Positions 47,653 to 59,418 of a stretch of DNA of 64,000 nucleotides are shown piece by piece. Under the pieces are notes generated by a model. The model did no database searches. It saw nothing but the letters and a program-made list of their open reading frames with translations, and had not been told where the DNA came from. Source of the stretch: Terfezia claveryi (lineage: Eukaryota; Ascomycota; Pezizomycetes; Pezizales; Pezizaceae). The first letter of the stretch is position 1; each line of letters opens with the position of its first letter. The stretch lies in NCBI GenBank assembly GCA_015179025.1, contig WHUX01000004.1, positions 496,001-560,000 of the forward strand, read 5' to 3'. Both the position numbers and the translations under genes were made by a program.

Positions 47653-48139
47653 GCACATGCGAGAGTCATTTGAGGAAACCACCCCTTGTACCCCGCATTG
47701 CTCTCCTTCCTCAGATCCTGGACCCCTTCTAATTAGTATTCAACAAATTAGCAGAATAAGTGACATGACTAGGATCAGTAGTTGATTTTAAATATCGGGC
47801 TAGGGAAGCGCTCGCCATATGTTTTGTTGCGATTTCCACCAGAAGTGAGAGCTCGGTAGCTATAGAGAATGGTATGTATAGCTTGCAGGAAGTGGTTTCA
47901 CCGGAGTGTGTGCGGATGGATTGCCAGACTGCCGGTTGCAAGGAATGTGCTTGCGGCTTTTCGCAAACAACCTCAGATTAGATGGACATAGCATTCAACA
48001 TATACAGCCATTTTTGATTGTGATTGTACATTCGTCCATCCAAAGTAAATATTCTTCCACCTAAAGTAAGATTTCTGGCTTTAGCATTGGTGATTATTTT
48101 TTTTATACTGGGTGCCTTTTGCTGGAGGTAATCATATGA

Positions 48140-48162
48140 TGCTAGGTTTGCCCAACACCTGG
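48140..48162 (+). repeat. Dispersed 23-bp repeat, copy 2
   Basis: Exact match to 1173-1195. In this copy the word runs into a short hairpin: CAACAC (inside the word) pairs with GTGTTG about ten bases downstream. Confidence 0.6.
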
Positions 48163-48474
48163 AGTGAGTGTTGAGACCCCTCGGTGATTAGATATAACTA
48201 GGGTATGTTTAAGTTCTCATTGTCTGTTTGGTGTTGAGAGCCTATGGGGTAGAGTGAGTCAAGCTACAAAAGTAACATACGGTAGCATCGTCTGTGCTGC
48301 CAGACTCACCGATAAAATAAAAGCCGTAGGGCCTCATTATTGGAGAGTGTTTCTTCGGTTCGGGGTTGGTGTAAGGTCTTGGGTAGGGGTTCAGATCGGA
48401 CACTGCCTAATCGGGTAACTCGTGGCAATCTCGTTATGCTAAGCCTTGTTGGCACTCAAAGAGCGACAAGTGAA

Positions 48475-48500
48475 CCCTCTATGAGGGTCTGATCGAGACT
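48475..48500 (-). mobile_element. 26-bp micro-insertion (inverted), 9-bp TSD ACAAGTGAA
   Basis: The segment starts CCCTCTATGAGGG and ends GATCGAGACT. It is enclosed by ACAAGTGAA at 48466-48474 and 48501-48509, exactly nine bases. On the minus strand it starts AGTCTCGATCAGACCC, preceded by T, again giving TAGTCTC. CCCTC and GAGGG at the distal end form a small hairpin. Confidence 0.75.
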
Positions 48501-50013
48501 ACAAGTGAAATTAAATTCGCTTCTTCTCAACGAGAAATAAACTAACGGTAAAAACATAAAGCCTTAAGTACGGCACTGTTTCATCCAATTTTCGGATGTT
48601 ACGCTTTAGCGCTGTGCATGACTTGGTACTCCAGCCGTAGGTAGGTATGTATGTACCATGTGACGTCAGAGAAAGCTCAGGGTAATTAATTAGCATCTAA
48701 TAAATATATCCGTATCTTCACTGATATAAAATTGTTATAACAGAGGCAACTAGAATAGTGCGACATGGGGTGAAGTCAGGGATAATGTAGGGGGCTTTCC
48801 ATTTTAGATACTATGGGACAACCTTGTGGTATGTACCTACAGTACAGTATATCTGGCGCCATATTACTCATACATTATGTCTCGTTATTCTGACTTTTGT
48901 CGCTGTTATTTTCGAGCGTCAATTAATTATATATTGCTCTGAATTACGTATACTCCTTCAGAGTCTGCTGCGATCCCCCGCTGTGGAGTATCAACGCTAG
49001 AGAGGCCTCTTGTGATTGTGACGAGACGCTGTGTACTTGTTCTCTAAGCATTCACAATGGGTATGCTTACCACATTGCTGCGTCGTTATGGCTTGGTTGG
49101 ATATGCATAGGCTAGCTTAATCATGGGTTTCGGTAGCAAGGTCTAACTTTGGACAGACTTAGAAAATACAAGCTTCTTATACACACCGAAGTCAAGCATC
49201 GTACAAAACTCTGTTGTCTATGGGGGAAGTTGCGAGGTCACGAACACTACAAAAATATTAATCTGGGTACGAGGCTACCTACAGGGCACCATCTATTATA
49301 ACGATGTGGGAAGTATAAGGATACTTTTCTGGGATGGCTCTTGCTAGCAGAAACACTTAACAAGGCAACAGTATCCCAAAAATCATGCTCAGCGCCACGA
49401 TCCTCTCGTCTACCTAACTTGCCTTCTCAACAATCGGAAATTAGAGAATAGAAAGGCATAAAATATAGGGTCTATGAAAACCATTGAAACAGCTTTCTTC
49501 TCCACGCCTCAAGCTAACCAATATCTCTGAATGGGAGCTTGTCAGCCACTTCTATACGGAGACCATTGCGAGATGGATTCCTTAAGAAGTAAAAGACGAC
49601 TATCTGTAGGATTGATCGAAGAAAACACCATAACAGGCAAAGGCAATACTATAACCTTCAAGGGCCTGAAATACACGTTCAGCAGTTGGCCTTTCGAGCA
49701 TTTCCACTGTGCTGAATCCTTGAACGCTGTACTCGATTTCACCTGCCTCATTAGTTAGCGCCTTTCCCCAGTGTCGTGGACATATAGCAACTACTAGCGT
49801 AGACTCATTTCGCTACTATTACTGAGACTGTGATATTCTGTGGTGAATGTGTATGATAAGACTGAAGGGTTGTCATCTTAACATGCCTTTGCCTTCATTT
49901 CGCAACTGAATGAATCGGTTCTTTGCCATTAGGTCTACTCCAGTCTACCAAATCCGTGGTAAAAGATCAGCTTCCTTGGGGCAATAACCTAGTACCAGTT
50001 GTGCAGCAGCCCT

Positions 50014-50850
50014 TCATAACCATTCGAATACCTCCCTCTTGACTTGGTTTGTAGTAGCGCTATTTCCAAGATACTTGCGTAGCTCCGTGACATCCAGCAC
50101 TACAATTGTTCCTTCTTGTGCTACTGATAATAGGTACTTGGATGCTGCACGCAAAAGATTTTCGAGTTCTGGTTTCTGCCAATTTGCTGCAGTACACTGT
50201 CGAGATCTTTGTAATCGATGAAGAAGGAAATTGTTGTCTGATGTCACTGTGGTAGTCGCTATTGTTACATTGCGGCCTAACTATAGCTACCCTAGTGACT
50301 CCCATGGAGACTGTCTAGCTTCCAATACTACAACAGCAGCAAGTCATGCTAAATCGGTGAGTTGTCCCAGAATATGTTGCTGATCCTCACACTCTTCTTG
50401 ATAACTCTTGACAAAAGGGCTAAAAACCAACATTTTTGCGGCAATTGAAGCACCTCGTATTCGTATCAATATGGGGGCAGCGACTGAGCCCAACAGCTTT
50501 TCCAGTTTGTCCATATCGGATATACAAATAGGTCCCAAGATTATTCAATAGCACTGCTCAGCCAGGGTGATCCTCTGATGTCGCCCCTACTGCTACCTCT
50601 GATCGAGAGATTGCAGCCTCTTAAGTCCTGTAGATTTCATATCGGCTACCCAACCTGTTCCCAGGTCATTGCTAGCATACAGGCATCCATGATGGCAAGT
50701 TCCATATTGCTGATTCAAAACCCCAAGCTTGACTTCAGGTGCTGCTCTCACCATTGCCTGTAATTGGGTGATGGCGCCCAGAGTCCAGATGCCATTGTGT
50801 ACTAAAACGTTGCGCACCAAACCTGCCACAATCCAGCCAATTAGTATCAT
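50014..50850 (-). pseudogene. Unidentified stop-riddled coding relic
   Basis: A single minus-strand frame stays protein-like for about 280 codons, interrupted by roughly seven stops (TAG/TGA) but no frame change. Segments include DKLEKLLGSVAAPILIRIRG, SYQEECEDQQHILGQLTDLA and NLLRAASKYLLSVAQEGTIV. Stops at unchanged frame fit decay by C-to-T/G-to-A mutation rather than random indels. I recognise no family. Confidence 0.3.
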
Positions 50851-51998
50851 CTAGTAATAGCCAGTGCACCTGACAGTATATTCGATATTAGGGAAAAAGC
50901 ATACCTATTGAGCAATAGGACACCTTTTACCAGACGCAATACAATTGGTTCACTGTGGTATGGTAGAGTGTGACGTGAATCTTGAGTACCAACCATTGGT
51001 TAGCTAGATATACTCATCTATAGATCTTAATTACCAAGTGTTAACTTTGCTGCCGGAAAATATGACCACAGACAACATTGTTTGCAGATAGAACAGAATC
51101 GTCATATCTTCAAGATGTGCACCACAACACTACTTACTTACTGTACTGTACTGTACATACTTACCTAGTACCAGTAACTGTCGGCACAAGCCGCTTTGTC
51201 TTTGCCGAACGGAATCTTCTGTGCCATTTTTGGGGGGGCTGGGGCAAGGCGATGAGCTCCACATGACTCTGATCATGACCTGTGTGGAGCGGTATGGGTT
51301 CGTTCACACCAGCCTAGTCTGGCACTGCTTACTATGCTCTGCTTTCCTCCTTTGATTAGTGCTCTGTGACTAGGTGGGCTACCTTGGTGCTACATTGATT
51401 AATTCTTTCGTGCTCTTTGCTCTGGGAGTAGCTGTTCTTGTACGTAGATACGGGGCAGGGAGCGGTTGGCTAGATAGCTTGAATATTTTGCCCATGAATT
51501 TCAGTAGCTGTAGTGGATTACCTACATAGGTAAGATTAAACGCCCGATGAGGTGTACGCGGCGTGTCCAGACTTTGCCGTTCAAAAAGGGATCTATTTTT
51601 CTTACATTAGGACCCAAAGATACCTGGAGGGAGGCGTACTTTTAAGTGATGACACCTGTATTTGAAGCACTGCTGTGGCTCGAGATGATGATTGCAGGTT
51701 CAGGGTAATAGGTGACAAATCGACCACTGCAAGGGAAAAACCAGGTGAGGATGCAAGTATAAATCTAACTAGGTTGGCATAGAGCTAGCAGTCCCCCAAG
51801 CCATTCCTCAAGAGAGAATACCAAATCAATGGGCGAGCAATCAACTACAAGCTTTCCATATCAGAAATGCACAACTCCCTCCCCCAATCCTAAGTTATAT
51901 CATCAAGGCCACTCTCTCACCGCTAAATTTCCGCAAGTGTAGCTTTAACCATTAATCATCACCACCCCTTCCTTTTTTTCATCATGCTATACCATCGC
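50851..51998. other. Intergenic, no gene recognised
   Basis: TACTGTACTG micro-repeats occur at about 51138-51160, and a TAGTCTGGCAC word without flanking duplication occurs at 51315. The last part is the presumed 3' region of the next minus-strand gene. Confidence 0.4.
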
Positions 51999-54205
51999 TC
52001 AAGCCCACACTGCACCGCCCCCCCTCCCCCACCTCCCCACAAACCTCTCCCTAGCCTGCACCCCACCATACCCCGCTCCCGCCCCATCCGTCTCCTTCAA
52101 CTCCTCCAATCCCTTAACAATCTTACCCATCCCTTTACTCAACCTCTCCATCTCCACCTCCACCTCCCCAATCTTCCTCCTCACCCCCTCTTCATTCACC
52201 CACCCTTCGGGAACCAGCCCGGCCAGCGTTCCCTCCACCTGTGGCTCCCTAGCTGGAGCCCCAAACTCCCGATCTGCATATAACTGTCCACCGATGATCC
52301 CAGCTACCCCAGCTGCCTCAGAGACGGACGAGTATATCGCCGCACGAACAGATTTATCCAGTTGCAACTCTTGCTGAGTGACTTTAGTCCTAAAAGCATG
52401 TAGTTGTTTCACCAAGTGGGCTCTTGTCGCCTCTGCAGCTTCGGGGGTAGCAGTCGCAGTGGATGCCCGTGCGAACGGGGTTCCCGGGGTCTGAGGCACA
52501 TCAACTAGATGAGGCGGGAGGGAGACGCCTAAATGAAGCATTAACGCAATCTCTGGCTCTTCTCCATCATAGAGCCCATCTCGGTCCTCATCGACATCAT
52601 CATCAGAATAATCATCGCTACCAAGATCCCGTCTGCGCCGTCGGGGGGTATACCTTCCTGTGGTTCGCTTGGGAGTACTTGGAGGGACAGCAGAAGCCGA
52701 TGACGGCTGCGCCGCAGCACGGCGGAGATGGACAGGGAGGTGTTTAGTGGGAGAGGCACTAGCTCTTCCACTAGGGGTTCTTGTCAACGCAAATTTAGAC
52801 GCAGAATTATCACCTTGCGGGGGCGGAGTGCTGCTCTTGTCACCGGCAGCATTACGGTAACGGGGTTGCGGAAGAGGCGACTTAGCAAGGGTTTCGAGCT
52901 GGTTGGAGAGTTCCTTGAGAGTTTTGCGGCGGTAGAGGTCCTTCTCAAAGAAGTGGATTATGTGCTGGTTCCGGGCTTGGAGTTGAAGTAGGACGTCGCG
53001 GATCTACCCACAAGGGCGTTGATTAGTAAATGTATGTGGCGGATGGGGTAAGTAAAGGGCTGCGGTACATATGTTCCTCTTCCACTAACAACCTCCTCCA
53101 ACATCCCCTTTCTCTTCTGCACCTCCCCGACCACCGGCCTCAGAAACTCCGCCTCCGCACTCATCTTGGCCACATCCGGAATCTCCGCTTCAAGAGACTC
53201 CAAATCGGCCTTCAAAACCGCAATATATGCGTCTTGCTCTGGCAGGTTTCCTTCCTCAGGTAAATGCTCCCCAGAATATGCCTCAAAATACGTCCTATCC
53301 AGTCTATGCATCACAATAGCCGTCATCAAGTTTGCAAGCTTAACTGTCATCTTCCGCACTTTCTCGACTATATCCCCTTCTTTGTTAGTTTCTAATTCCT
53401 CCATACTCGTCTCCTCGGCTAGCCTCTCCAGCTTCTCAATAGCTTTATCATCGCTTGCGAGTAGACTCTTCATAGATTTCAGATCCACGAGCCCCGCCCC
53501 CATAGCCTCAGCTTCTGCTCCACCAAGTTTCCCCCCCGTCATTAAATCATTTAATTGATGTCGCAATGTGACCATCAGATTCTCAATCTACCGTCCCCCC
53601 CCCCAACAAAAAACAAGTTAGTCCCATTTACGTTCTACTAACATCCAGCCAAGAAAGCGAAAAACCTACATCAACCCCTACCCTCTCCCTCTCTGCTATC
53701 CACTTCCTCTTCCTCTTTTCTCTCAACTTTCCCCTTGCCTCCTTCACCCCCTGTTCCCTCCTCTTCATCCCCTCCAACACCTCCTTTTGACGCCTCAAAA
53801 TTTCCGTCTGCCTCTGATACCCCAAAGTACTCCCTTTTAACATCTCAATTTCCACCCGTAACTCTTCATCACTGGGTGTATACACCAGCCCGAGATCCCG
53901 GGATTTATGCAGTTTCAGTAAGTGGGTCGCCTTGATATGTTCATATCTATATTCAGAAGTTGTATCTACGCTCGTATCAGTTTATTCACCCCCCAAAAAT
54001 GTATGTCAATAAAATGGGGAACATACATCTCCGCTTCCTCCAGCCCCAGGAAACACTCCTCCCCAAGGTACCGCTCTGTATATTCTATCACATCTGTAGC
54101 AGTCTTGTCCTGCGTAAAAGCCCAGGATAAGTCCTCTTTCGTCAACGGTATATCATGCGTCTGCAGAATTCCATAGATGCGAGCTTGTGTTTCTTCAGGC
54201 GTCAT
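51999..54205 (-). CDS. Coiled-coil protein, tentatively augmin subunit HAUS3-like
   Basis: Exons read by eye are 54205-54027, 53946-53682, 53587-53069 and 53003-51999, giving 655 residues; all junctions keep frame. The N-terminus (MTPEETQARIYGILQTHDIP, LTKEDLSWAF, then YLGEECFLGLEEAEIYEHIK across intron 1) is a compact helical domain. Long charged coiled-coil stretches follow (YQRQTEILRRQKEVLEGMKR; LESLEAEIPDVAKMSAEAEF; VLLQLQARNQHIIHFFEKDL). An acidic, Ser/Pro-rich linker comes next (SPTKH, TPRRRRRD, DDYSDDDVDEDRD), then a final helical block. The D-x-x-W-x-F ... L-E-x-x-E-x-Y arrangement and about 600-residue size recall HAUS3/AUGC, a component of augmin that recruits gamma-tubulin to microtubules. 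Other mitotic coiled-coil proteins are possible. I chose the ATG at 54205, the first in frame with an AAA context. Confidence 0.55.
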
Positions 54206-54895
54206 TTTGCGAGGCTTGATTGTGTGGAGGTTCGCCCTGGCAAGTGAGGTTGCACGCACGTAGAGGTTCCTTACCGCGTTCAATGCTTGGCAGGGCGATG
54301 GTTGGGCGATACAAAGTGCCCCTCCTCCGTAAACAGAGCAAACCCGAATAACTGGATTTGCATGCGGTTATCCATATCCATAGTCAATAATGCAGATTTG
54401 CTGGCGTACATAGAGTTCTACTAAGGGGGATTCTACAAACGTCCAATTGGGTGAGGCCAATGTTAATGCGGTCCAACCTTGGTGCCTGCGTTCATGCAAA
54501 CTTCCAACCGGCGTCTACCGTACTGACTGAGCTGCTCATGTGGATGCATGGCAACTCTTTGAATTTGAAATATATTAATCCTGCAAGATCAATATTGAGT
54601 ACGTATGTGCCTGGTACATGTATTTCTAGTGTCCAATCCAATGAGCATAACAAGGCCACATGGTTGGCTGAGTAGATACTGTACCCGACACCCACATTGG
54701 ACGAAACAGTCCTCACGCAAGGACAACGTTCGATTGAGTCGTCCCAATACTACGAAGTCGCATTATGGGGAATGCTTCAGTTAGTCTAGCTGACCGCGAC
54801 GGCATCCAGTCAATCCGGTGGAAACACATCATCCAATAGTCAACCCGGCACAAAGTCATGCAGGTACCGAGCGCAAAAAGAAACAGTTATGTGGT
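54206..54895. other. Intergenic, upstream of the coiled-coil gene
   Basis: Presumed promoter region. Nothing else is recognised. Confidence 0.4.
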
Positions 54896-56687
54896 ACTAT
54901 CACCTACTGGGTAATGACCGACCACCTAGTAATAATGATCGAAAGGAATAACCATGCCTATAATTATAATCGCTGAATCTGGCAATATTGCATCGACAGA
55001 ACTTGCTATAGTACTTATAGCCTCAGCAGCGCCTACAACCCCTTCTCTATAAATTCCTCCTATCTCAACCTCCTTCCCCGGTATATGGCTGTTAATTACA
55101 TGAACAGATGCTCTACTTGACCTATATGAGATTGAAGCACAATTTAACTCTTATGCGTGTAGTGCATGCACTGCAAAATATCAAAAATATTACACTTTCC
55201 GCAATCAGCTTCTTCGGTGTAGTATTTACTATGTTATAAGAGCCCTAACTAAGTAAACCCTTGCAAGAACGTTCTTCTCATATTTTTCGATGCCTTAACG
55301 GGCTCTAGCAGGCTCTACAGCCCTCAGCTCTTTAGTGAACGTCCGTAATAGCCCCCCTTTCCCTTTTCAGTATTTGCAATTCAAGCTCTCCCATAGATAG
55401 ACTACCGTAGTGTTGATCAAGAGCTTAAGGCACCTTCAAAAGGCCCAGAGCAATCATAGTTTACTAGTCCCTATGGGATTCCTTACTTTGGCTAATATAA
55501 CGAGTTATACTCTAGGGTGTAGGTGCCTCGCTATTATACCTTAAGGTAGCTCCATCGTACTTCACTATGCTCAAAATCTCGTAGGATAGGCTTTGGGGGA
55601 GATTTCGACGGTCGAAATAGAGATATCTCATGAGCACTAGCAAGCCGCAATTGGATTTGCTAAGGATACTTCAGGCTCTCAATCAAGTGTATATTGACTA
55701 TAAGGAAGCTTGAAGTATAGGTGATATGGCTGAAAGGAGGGAGGGATTAGGAATTGAGGGCTGTTGAGCATCGGAAAATATGAGAAGAGCCTCAAGAACG
55801 TTATTGCATGAGAATAGCTTGGTTAGGTCTCTAACAATATATATATACGCCGAAGAAGCTGCTTGCGGAAAATTTAATATCTTTGATATTTTGCAATGCA
55901 TGCACTACACGCATAAGAGTTAAATTGTACTTCAACCTCATCTCATGAAGGTTAAAGAGAGCACTCATGAGGCATCTGTTCATGTCATTAACAGCCATAT
56001 ACCGGGGAAGGAGGTTGAGATAGGAGGAATTTATATTAGAGAGGGGGTTGTAGCCGCTGCTGAGACTCTTTTTGCGCTAGATATCTCATAACTTAGAACC
56101 CTGTGTTTTAACTATCTCTCCTTAGTAATCAACTACAAACAACAACATATCATGGTGGATAATCTCAGCAAATGCGAAGCTATGCGATCGACTGGAGTCT
56201 TGACATGAGACTAGTGGATAATAATATGCCCATGTGCTGATAGGGTATCTAGTACGTGCTCTTATAAACTCCCAGCGACGACGTATACACCTTTATATCG
56301 AGTGCCAATCGCATTTGAGCAGAAGCACTGGCCATTAGGGAATGTAGGATGGGGATGCTGAGACGACATCGTGATGTGGAATAATTGTAACGTCGTGATG
56401 GGGCATGATTGTACTGTAACGTGTGATATGTTTATGCAATATGATGCTAAAAGGGGAGTCTACTTTACTATTTTCAAGGTATTTGTTATCTTTTTGTTCC
56501 TAGGCACAAACATTAGCTTGCGGCGTTACAATGGGAACAGTCCTATCCAAAGGGTTTTATAACCTCTCTAATAACCAAATTCAGCGATTATAATCAATGG
56601 TTATTCCTTGATCTCGTTACATAGTGTAAAGAAGCTGCTGAATGTAGTCGGGTGTACCATATCGATCATTACCCAGTAGGTGGTAGT
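54896..56687. mobile_element. Old ~1.8-kb foldback element
   Basis: The left end ACTATCACCTACTGGGTAAT matches the inverted right end ACTACCACCTACTGGGTAAT. Inside, long imperfect inverted repeats face each other: 54939-54985 with 56577-56620; about 55020-55180 with 55890-56060 (including the shared word GCATGCACTACACGCATAAG near the inner edge); and about 55270-55330 with 55740-55800. The whole unit could fold on itself around a centre near 55540. The divergence between arms shows it is old. No transposase and no clean target duplication was found. A 50-bp micro-insertion (56164-56213) lies within its right arm. Confidence 0.65.
56164..56213 (-). mobile_element. 50-bp insertion related to the 5606 hairpin, 9-bp TSD GTGGATAAT
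   Basis: The segment starts CTCAGCAAATGCGAAGCTA and ends CATGAGACTA. It has the same length and the same ends as 5651-5700, with a diverged middle, and is enclosed by GTGGATAAT at 56155-56163 and 56214-56222. Read on the minus strand it starts TAGTCTCATG. Unlike the 5606 element it has no second arm. It is nested in the foldback element, so it is younger than that host. Confidence 0.85.
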
Positions 56688-57237
56688 CTGATTATTCATT
56701 TTGGAATGTTACTTATTTGGTTCCATTATTCACTCAACGACTAAAAGTTCAACCCCCCCCCCCACCCTACCCTGGATCCCTATGGTGGATAAAGTTCCAC
56801 TCCCTATCGAAAAAGGAAAACGAAGAGATATATGAATGAATAAAAAGGGGTAGTTGGAGAACAAAAGACAGCATTTTTTGCCGGACAGACGTGAGAGAGT
56901 GAGAAGTGGCTTGTGTTCAACCAAAAGAATTGAAGGTCAAGATAATCCATGGGGATTGAAGATTAATAACCAAAACCAAATAAACAGGAGTACCGGGTTA
57001 ACAAATACAAAGAAAGGAAACTAAAATGGTGAGGCAAGTAAATCGGTAATTAGATCAATAACAGAAAATTAAAAAGAAAGATAATTGGTGGCATGAATAA
57101 GCTCCCATAATAACCTTAGAAATAATCATGCACAGATTCTGCCTCCCGTAACCAATAGAGAACTTCCGACTCTTTTCTATCTCTATAACATCTTCAATAT
57201 ATTCATGGATCCTGCAAAACTGAGATATTTGGCACAA
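56688..57237. other. Intergenic, 3' of the four-RRM gene
   Basis: A C11 run lies at about 56753-56763. This is probably the 3' untranslated region of the gene ending at 57238. Confidence 0.45.
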
Positions 57238-59418
57238 TTAACGTTGCTCCTCTTCGGCCCATGTCCCTTCCTGAATAGGCATTCCGTAGACACCATTGCC
57301 CATACCCTGTTGAGGAATCTGCTGTCCCTGAGGCAAATGGGGAAGGCTAACAGCACGAGCATGCTGGCCACGGACAACATTTAAGTTGTTCATGCCATTG
57401 TTCATGTTTCCATCAACGGCAGCGACAGCGGCCTGTGCAGCTGGGTCGAGCTGGGAGTGTTGACCGTAAACGACGTTCGCAACGGCTGCTGCTTGCTGGG
57501 CAGCAGCAAGTTGTTGCTGGAGAGAGACAGAATATGCAGCGGCCTCCTGTTGCTGTTGCTGTTGCGCAAGGAATACTTGAAGCGGGTTGGCAGTGATATG
57601 ATTCAAGGCAGCAGGGTTGGGTGGGGTGTTTCCCCTTGGGTTAGCGTTATGGAGCCCGGGAGAAAGTGAGTTGGGAGAGTTTCCGGAGCCCGACTGCTGA
57701 GAGAGATTTGGCTGTAATCCTGCACTTGGGGGCCCATTGACGGGACTGCCATTCATATGTGCATTGCCAGAAGTAGGGGTCCCAGTCTGCCCATTGATCT
57801 GACGAGGTGGGTTTCCACACCTATCCTTACCAAAGTTGATCTTGAACCTCTTGTACTCCTCCCTGCCTCGAACTGCCTCAATTGCCTTGATAGCGTTGGC
57901 AATATTGGTAAAGTTGACGAATGCACAGCTCTTCTCCCTCAGAGCGTTGACAAGTTCTATCTCGCCATACTCAGAAAAATCTTGCCTCAAACGCTCCTCG
58001 CTCCAGGACTCATCCAAGTTTCCAATATAAACATTTCTAGAAGCACCTCCTGATACTGCAAGGGCAATAGCTGGAGGAAGCGCACCAGAGTGCTTTCCCC
58101 ATCCAATCTTTAGTCTTCGGTTGTGGATCATAAGACCCTGGAGGTTGCTAAGGGCATAGAAACTAGCAGCTGCGGTAGGATCAATGAATGTAACGAAGCA
58201 GATATGTTTGTCAGGGATGTATCGGATGTGGTGTAATAATCCACCACGCACAACGTTACAAATCTCTTCGATAGTTGTTTCGGGGTGAATATTACCCAGA
58301 TAGACGGTACGGTTCCCTAGGTTATTAATCCCTCCGGCGGAGGTAGCAACAGCAGCAGCAGCGACGGATTGCTGCGCAAGTGCGTTTGAGATGATCTCCC
58401 GGTCCGCGCCATTCAATACATGTGAGAGGCCAGGGGAAATGCCAAGGTACTGCGCAGCATTTTGCTGCTGAGTTTTTGAAACGTAGGCACATCGGTCCTT
58501 ACCATAGTACACACGCCTTGGGCTCTGCCACTTGGACTCTTGAGGAAGTTGGGTCACAGCCTTGATTGCATTCCCAATAGAAAGGAAATGAACGAAGCCA
58601 ATGTTCTTTTCACGAACAATTTTGACTGTATCAATTGGCCCAAATTTGCCCAAATCTTCACGCAGCTCCTCTTCGGTAACGTCTTCTGGGAGATTTCCCA
58701 AGTAAACATTTCGGGATGCACCGGACTGCTGCACAGCTACAGCAACAGAAGTAGGGACCTGCGACGGCTTACCCCACCCAACCTTGATGTCCTGCCCGCG
58801 AATGGCAAGTTTCTTCAAGATTGCATCGGAGTGGAAATGAGTGGCAGATGCACCATCCAGGAAAGAAATGAAAGCACAGTTCTTGTCAGGAAGAAGCCTG
58901 ACAGACTCAATCTGACCAGAACGGACATGACCAAGGATCTCCTCGGCAGATGTCTCTGGTGGGATGTTCCCAAGGTACACGGTACGGGATGTGCCTGGGA
59001 CCATCCCGGGAGTGCCGATCATTGGGGAGCCAGTTGGGGACGCTTGGGCATAGTACGTAGCATACTGGGTAGAAAATCCTGTGGGGGACATCAATCCAGA
59101 GTGCATCGTTGGAGAAAGTGTATTCTGTTGCTGAAATTGCTGCATTGAAAATCCTGGAGACGCGAAACCCTGAGGAGTTCCTGGCTGGAATGGAGACCCA
59201 AGCAAAAGCTGAGACGGCAATAGGGGGAAGTCCATGTAACCAGTTCCTGGAGAGGCGAGGCCATTCTCCATCCCCTGGGGAGCCCCAGTGTTAATTGAGG
59301 GAACATTGCCACGTCTTCTCGCCTCAGTGAAGCTTGGGTGCTCGCCGTTGCAAATATCGACTGCAGCTTTTGATAGATGGTGGGGAAGCCGAGCTTGGGC
59401 GTTGGCAGAGTCTTGCAT
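57238..59418 (-). CDS. Four-RRM RNA-binding protein of the Nrd1/Mrn1 (Msa2) family
   Basis: This is a single long exon of 726 residues from ATG 59418. It has four RRMs at about residues 145-218 ([20 protein letters not shown]), 236-308 ([20 protein letters not shown]), 370-442 ([20 protein letters not shown]) and 461-533 ([20 protein letters not shown]). Each pair ends in the family phrases KVGWGK / YYGKDRC and KIGWGK / NFGKDRC. This alternating pattern is diagnostic of fission-yeast Nrd1 and budding-yeast Mrn1, cytoplasmic mRNA-binding regulators of differentiation and stress responses. The C-terminus is Gln/Ala/Asn-rich. The frame is open for about 20 codons upstream of the ATG with no earlier ATG, so a short 5' coding exon is possible. 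Confidence 0.93.
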   Translation of the reverse strand: MQDSANAQARLPHHLSKAAVDICNGEHPSFTEARRRGNVPSINTGAPQGMENGLASPGTGYMDFPLLPSQLLLGSPFQPGTPQGFASPGFSMQQFQQQNTLSPTMHSGLMSPTGFSTQYATYYAQASPTGSPMIGTPGMVPGTSRTVYLGNIPPETSAEEILGHVRSGQIESVRLLPDKNCAFISFLDGASATHFHSDAILKKLAIRGQDIKVGWGKPSQVPTSVAVAVQQSGASRNVYLGNLPEDVTEEELREDLGKFGPIDTVKIVREKNIGFVHFLSIGNAIKAVTQLPQESKWQSPRRVYYGKDRCAYVSKTQQQNAAQYLGISPGLSHVLNGADREIISNALAQQSVAAAAVATSAGGINNLGNRTVYLGNIHPETTIEEICNVVRGGLLHHIRYIPDKHICFVTFIDPTAAASFYALSNLQGLMIHNRRLKIGWGKHSGALPPAIALAVSGGASRNVYIGNLDESWSEERLRQDFSEYGEIELVNALREKSCAFVNFTNIANAIKAIEAVRGREEYKRFKINFGKDRCGNPPRQINGQTGTPTSGNAHMNGSPVNGPPSAGLQPNLSQQSGSGNSPNSLSPGLHNANPRGNTPPNPAALNHITANPLQVFLAQQQQQQEAAAYSVSLQQQLAAAQQAAAVANVVYGQHSQLDPAAQAAVAAVDGNMNNGMNNLNVVRGQHARAVSLPHLPQGQQIPQQGMGNGVYGMPIQEGTWAEEEQR

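Larger units (their letters stand above)
47653..49999. other. Intergenic, no intact gene
   Basis: This region contains the second copy of the 23-bp word (48140-48162) and the 26-bp micro-insertion at 48475-48500. No coding region could be supported. Confidence 0.4.

Noticed and set aside
34933..51325. Other TAGTCT words (for example 12670, 25575, 31142, 34933, 51315, 56684)
   Set aside because: I could not find a matching 9-bp repeat on the other side within a reasonable distance, so they are not called as insertions.
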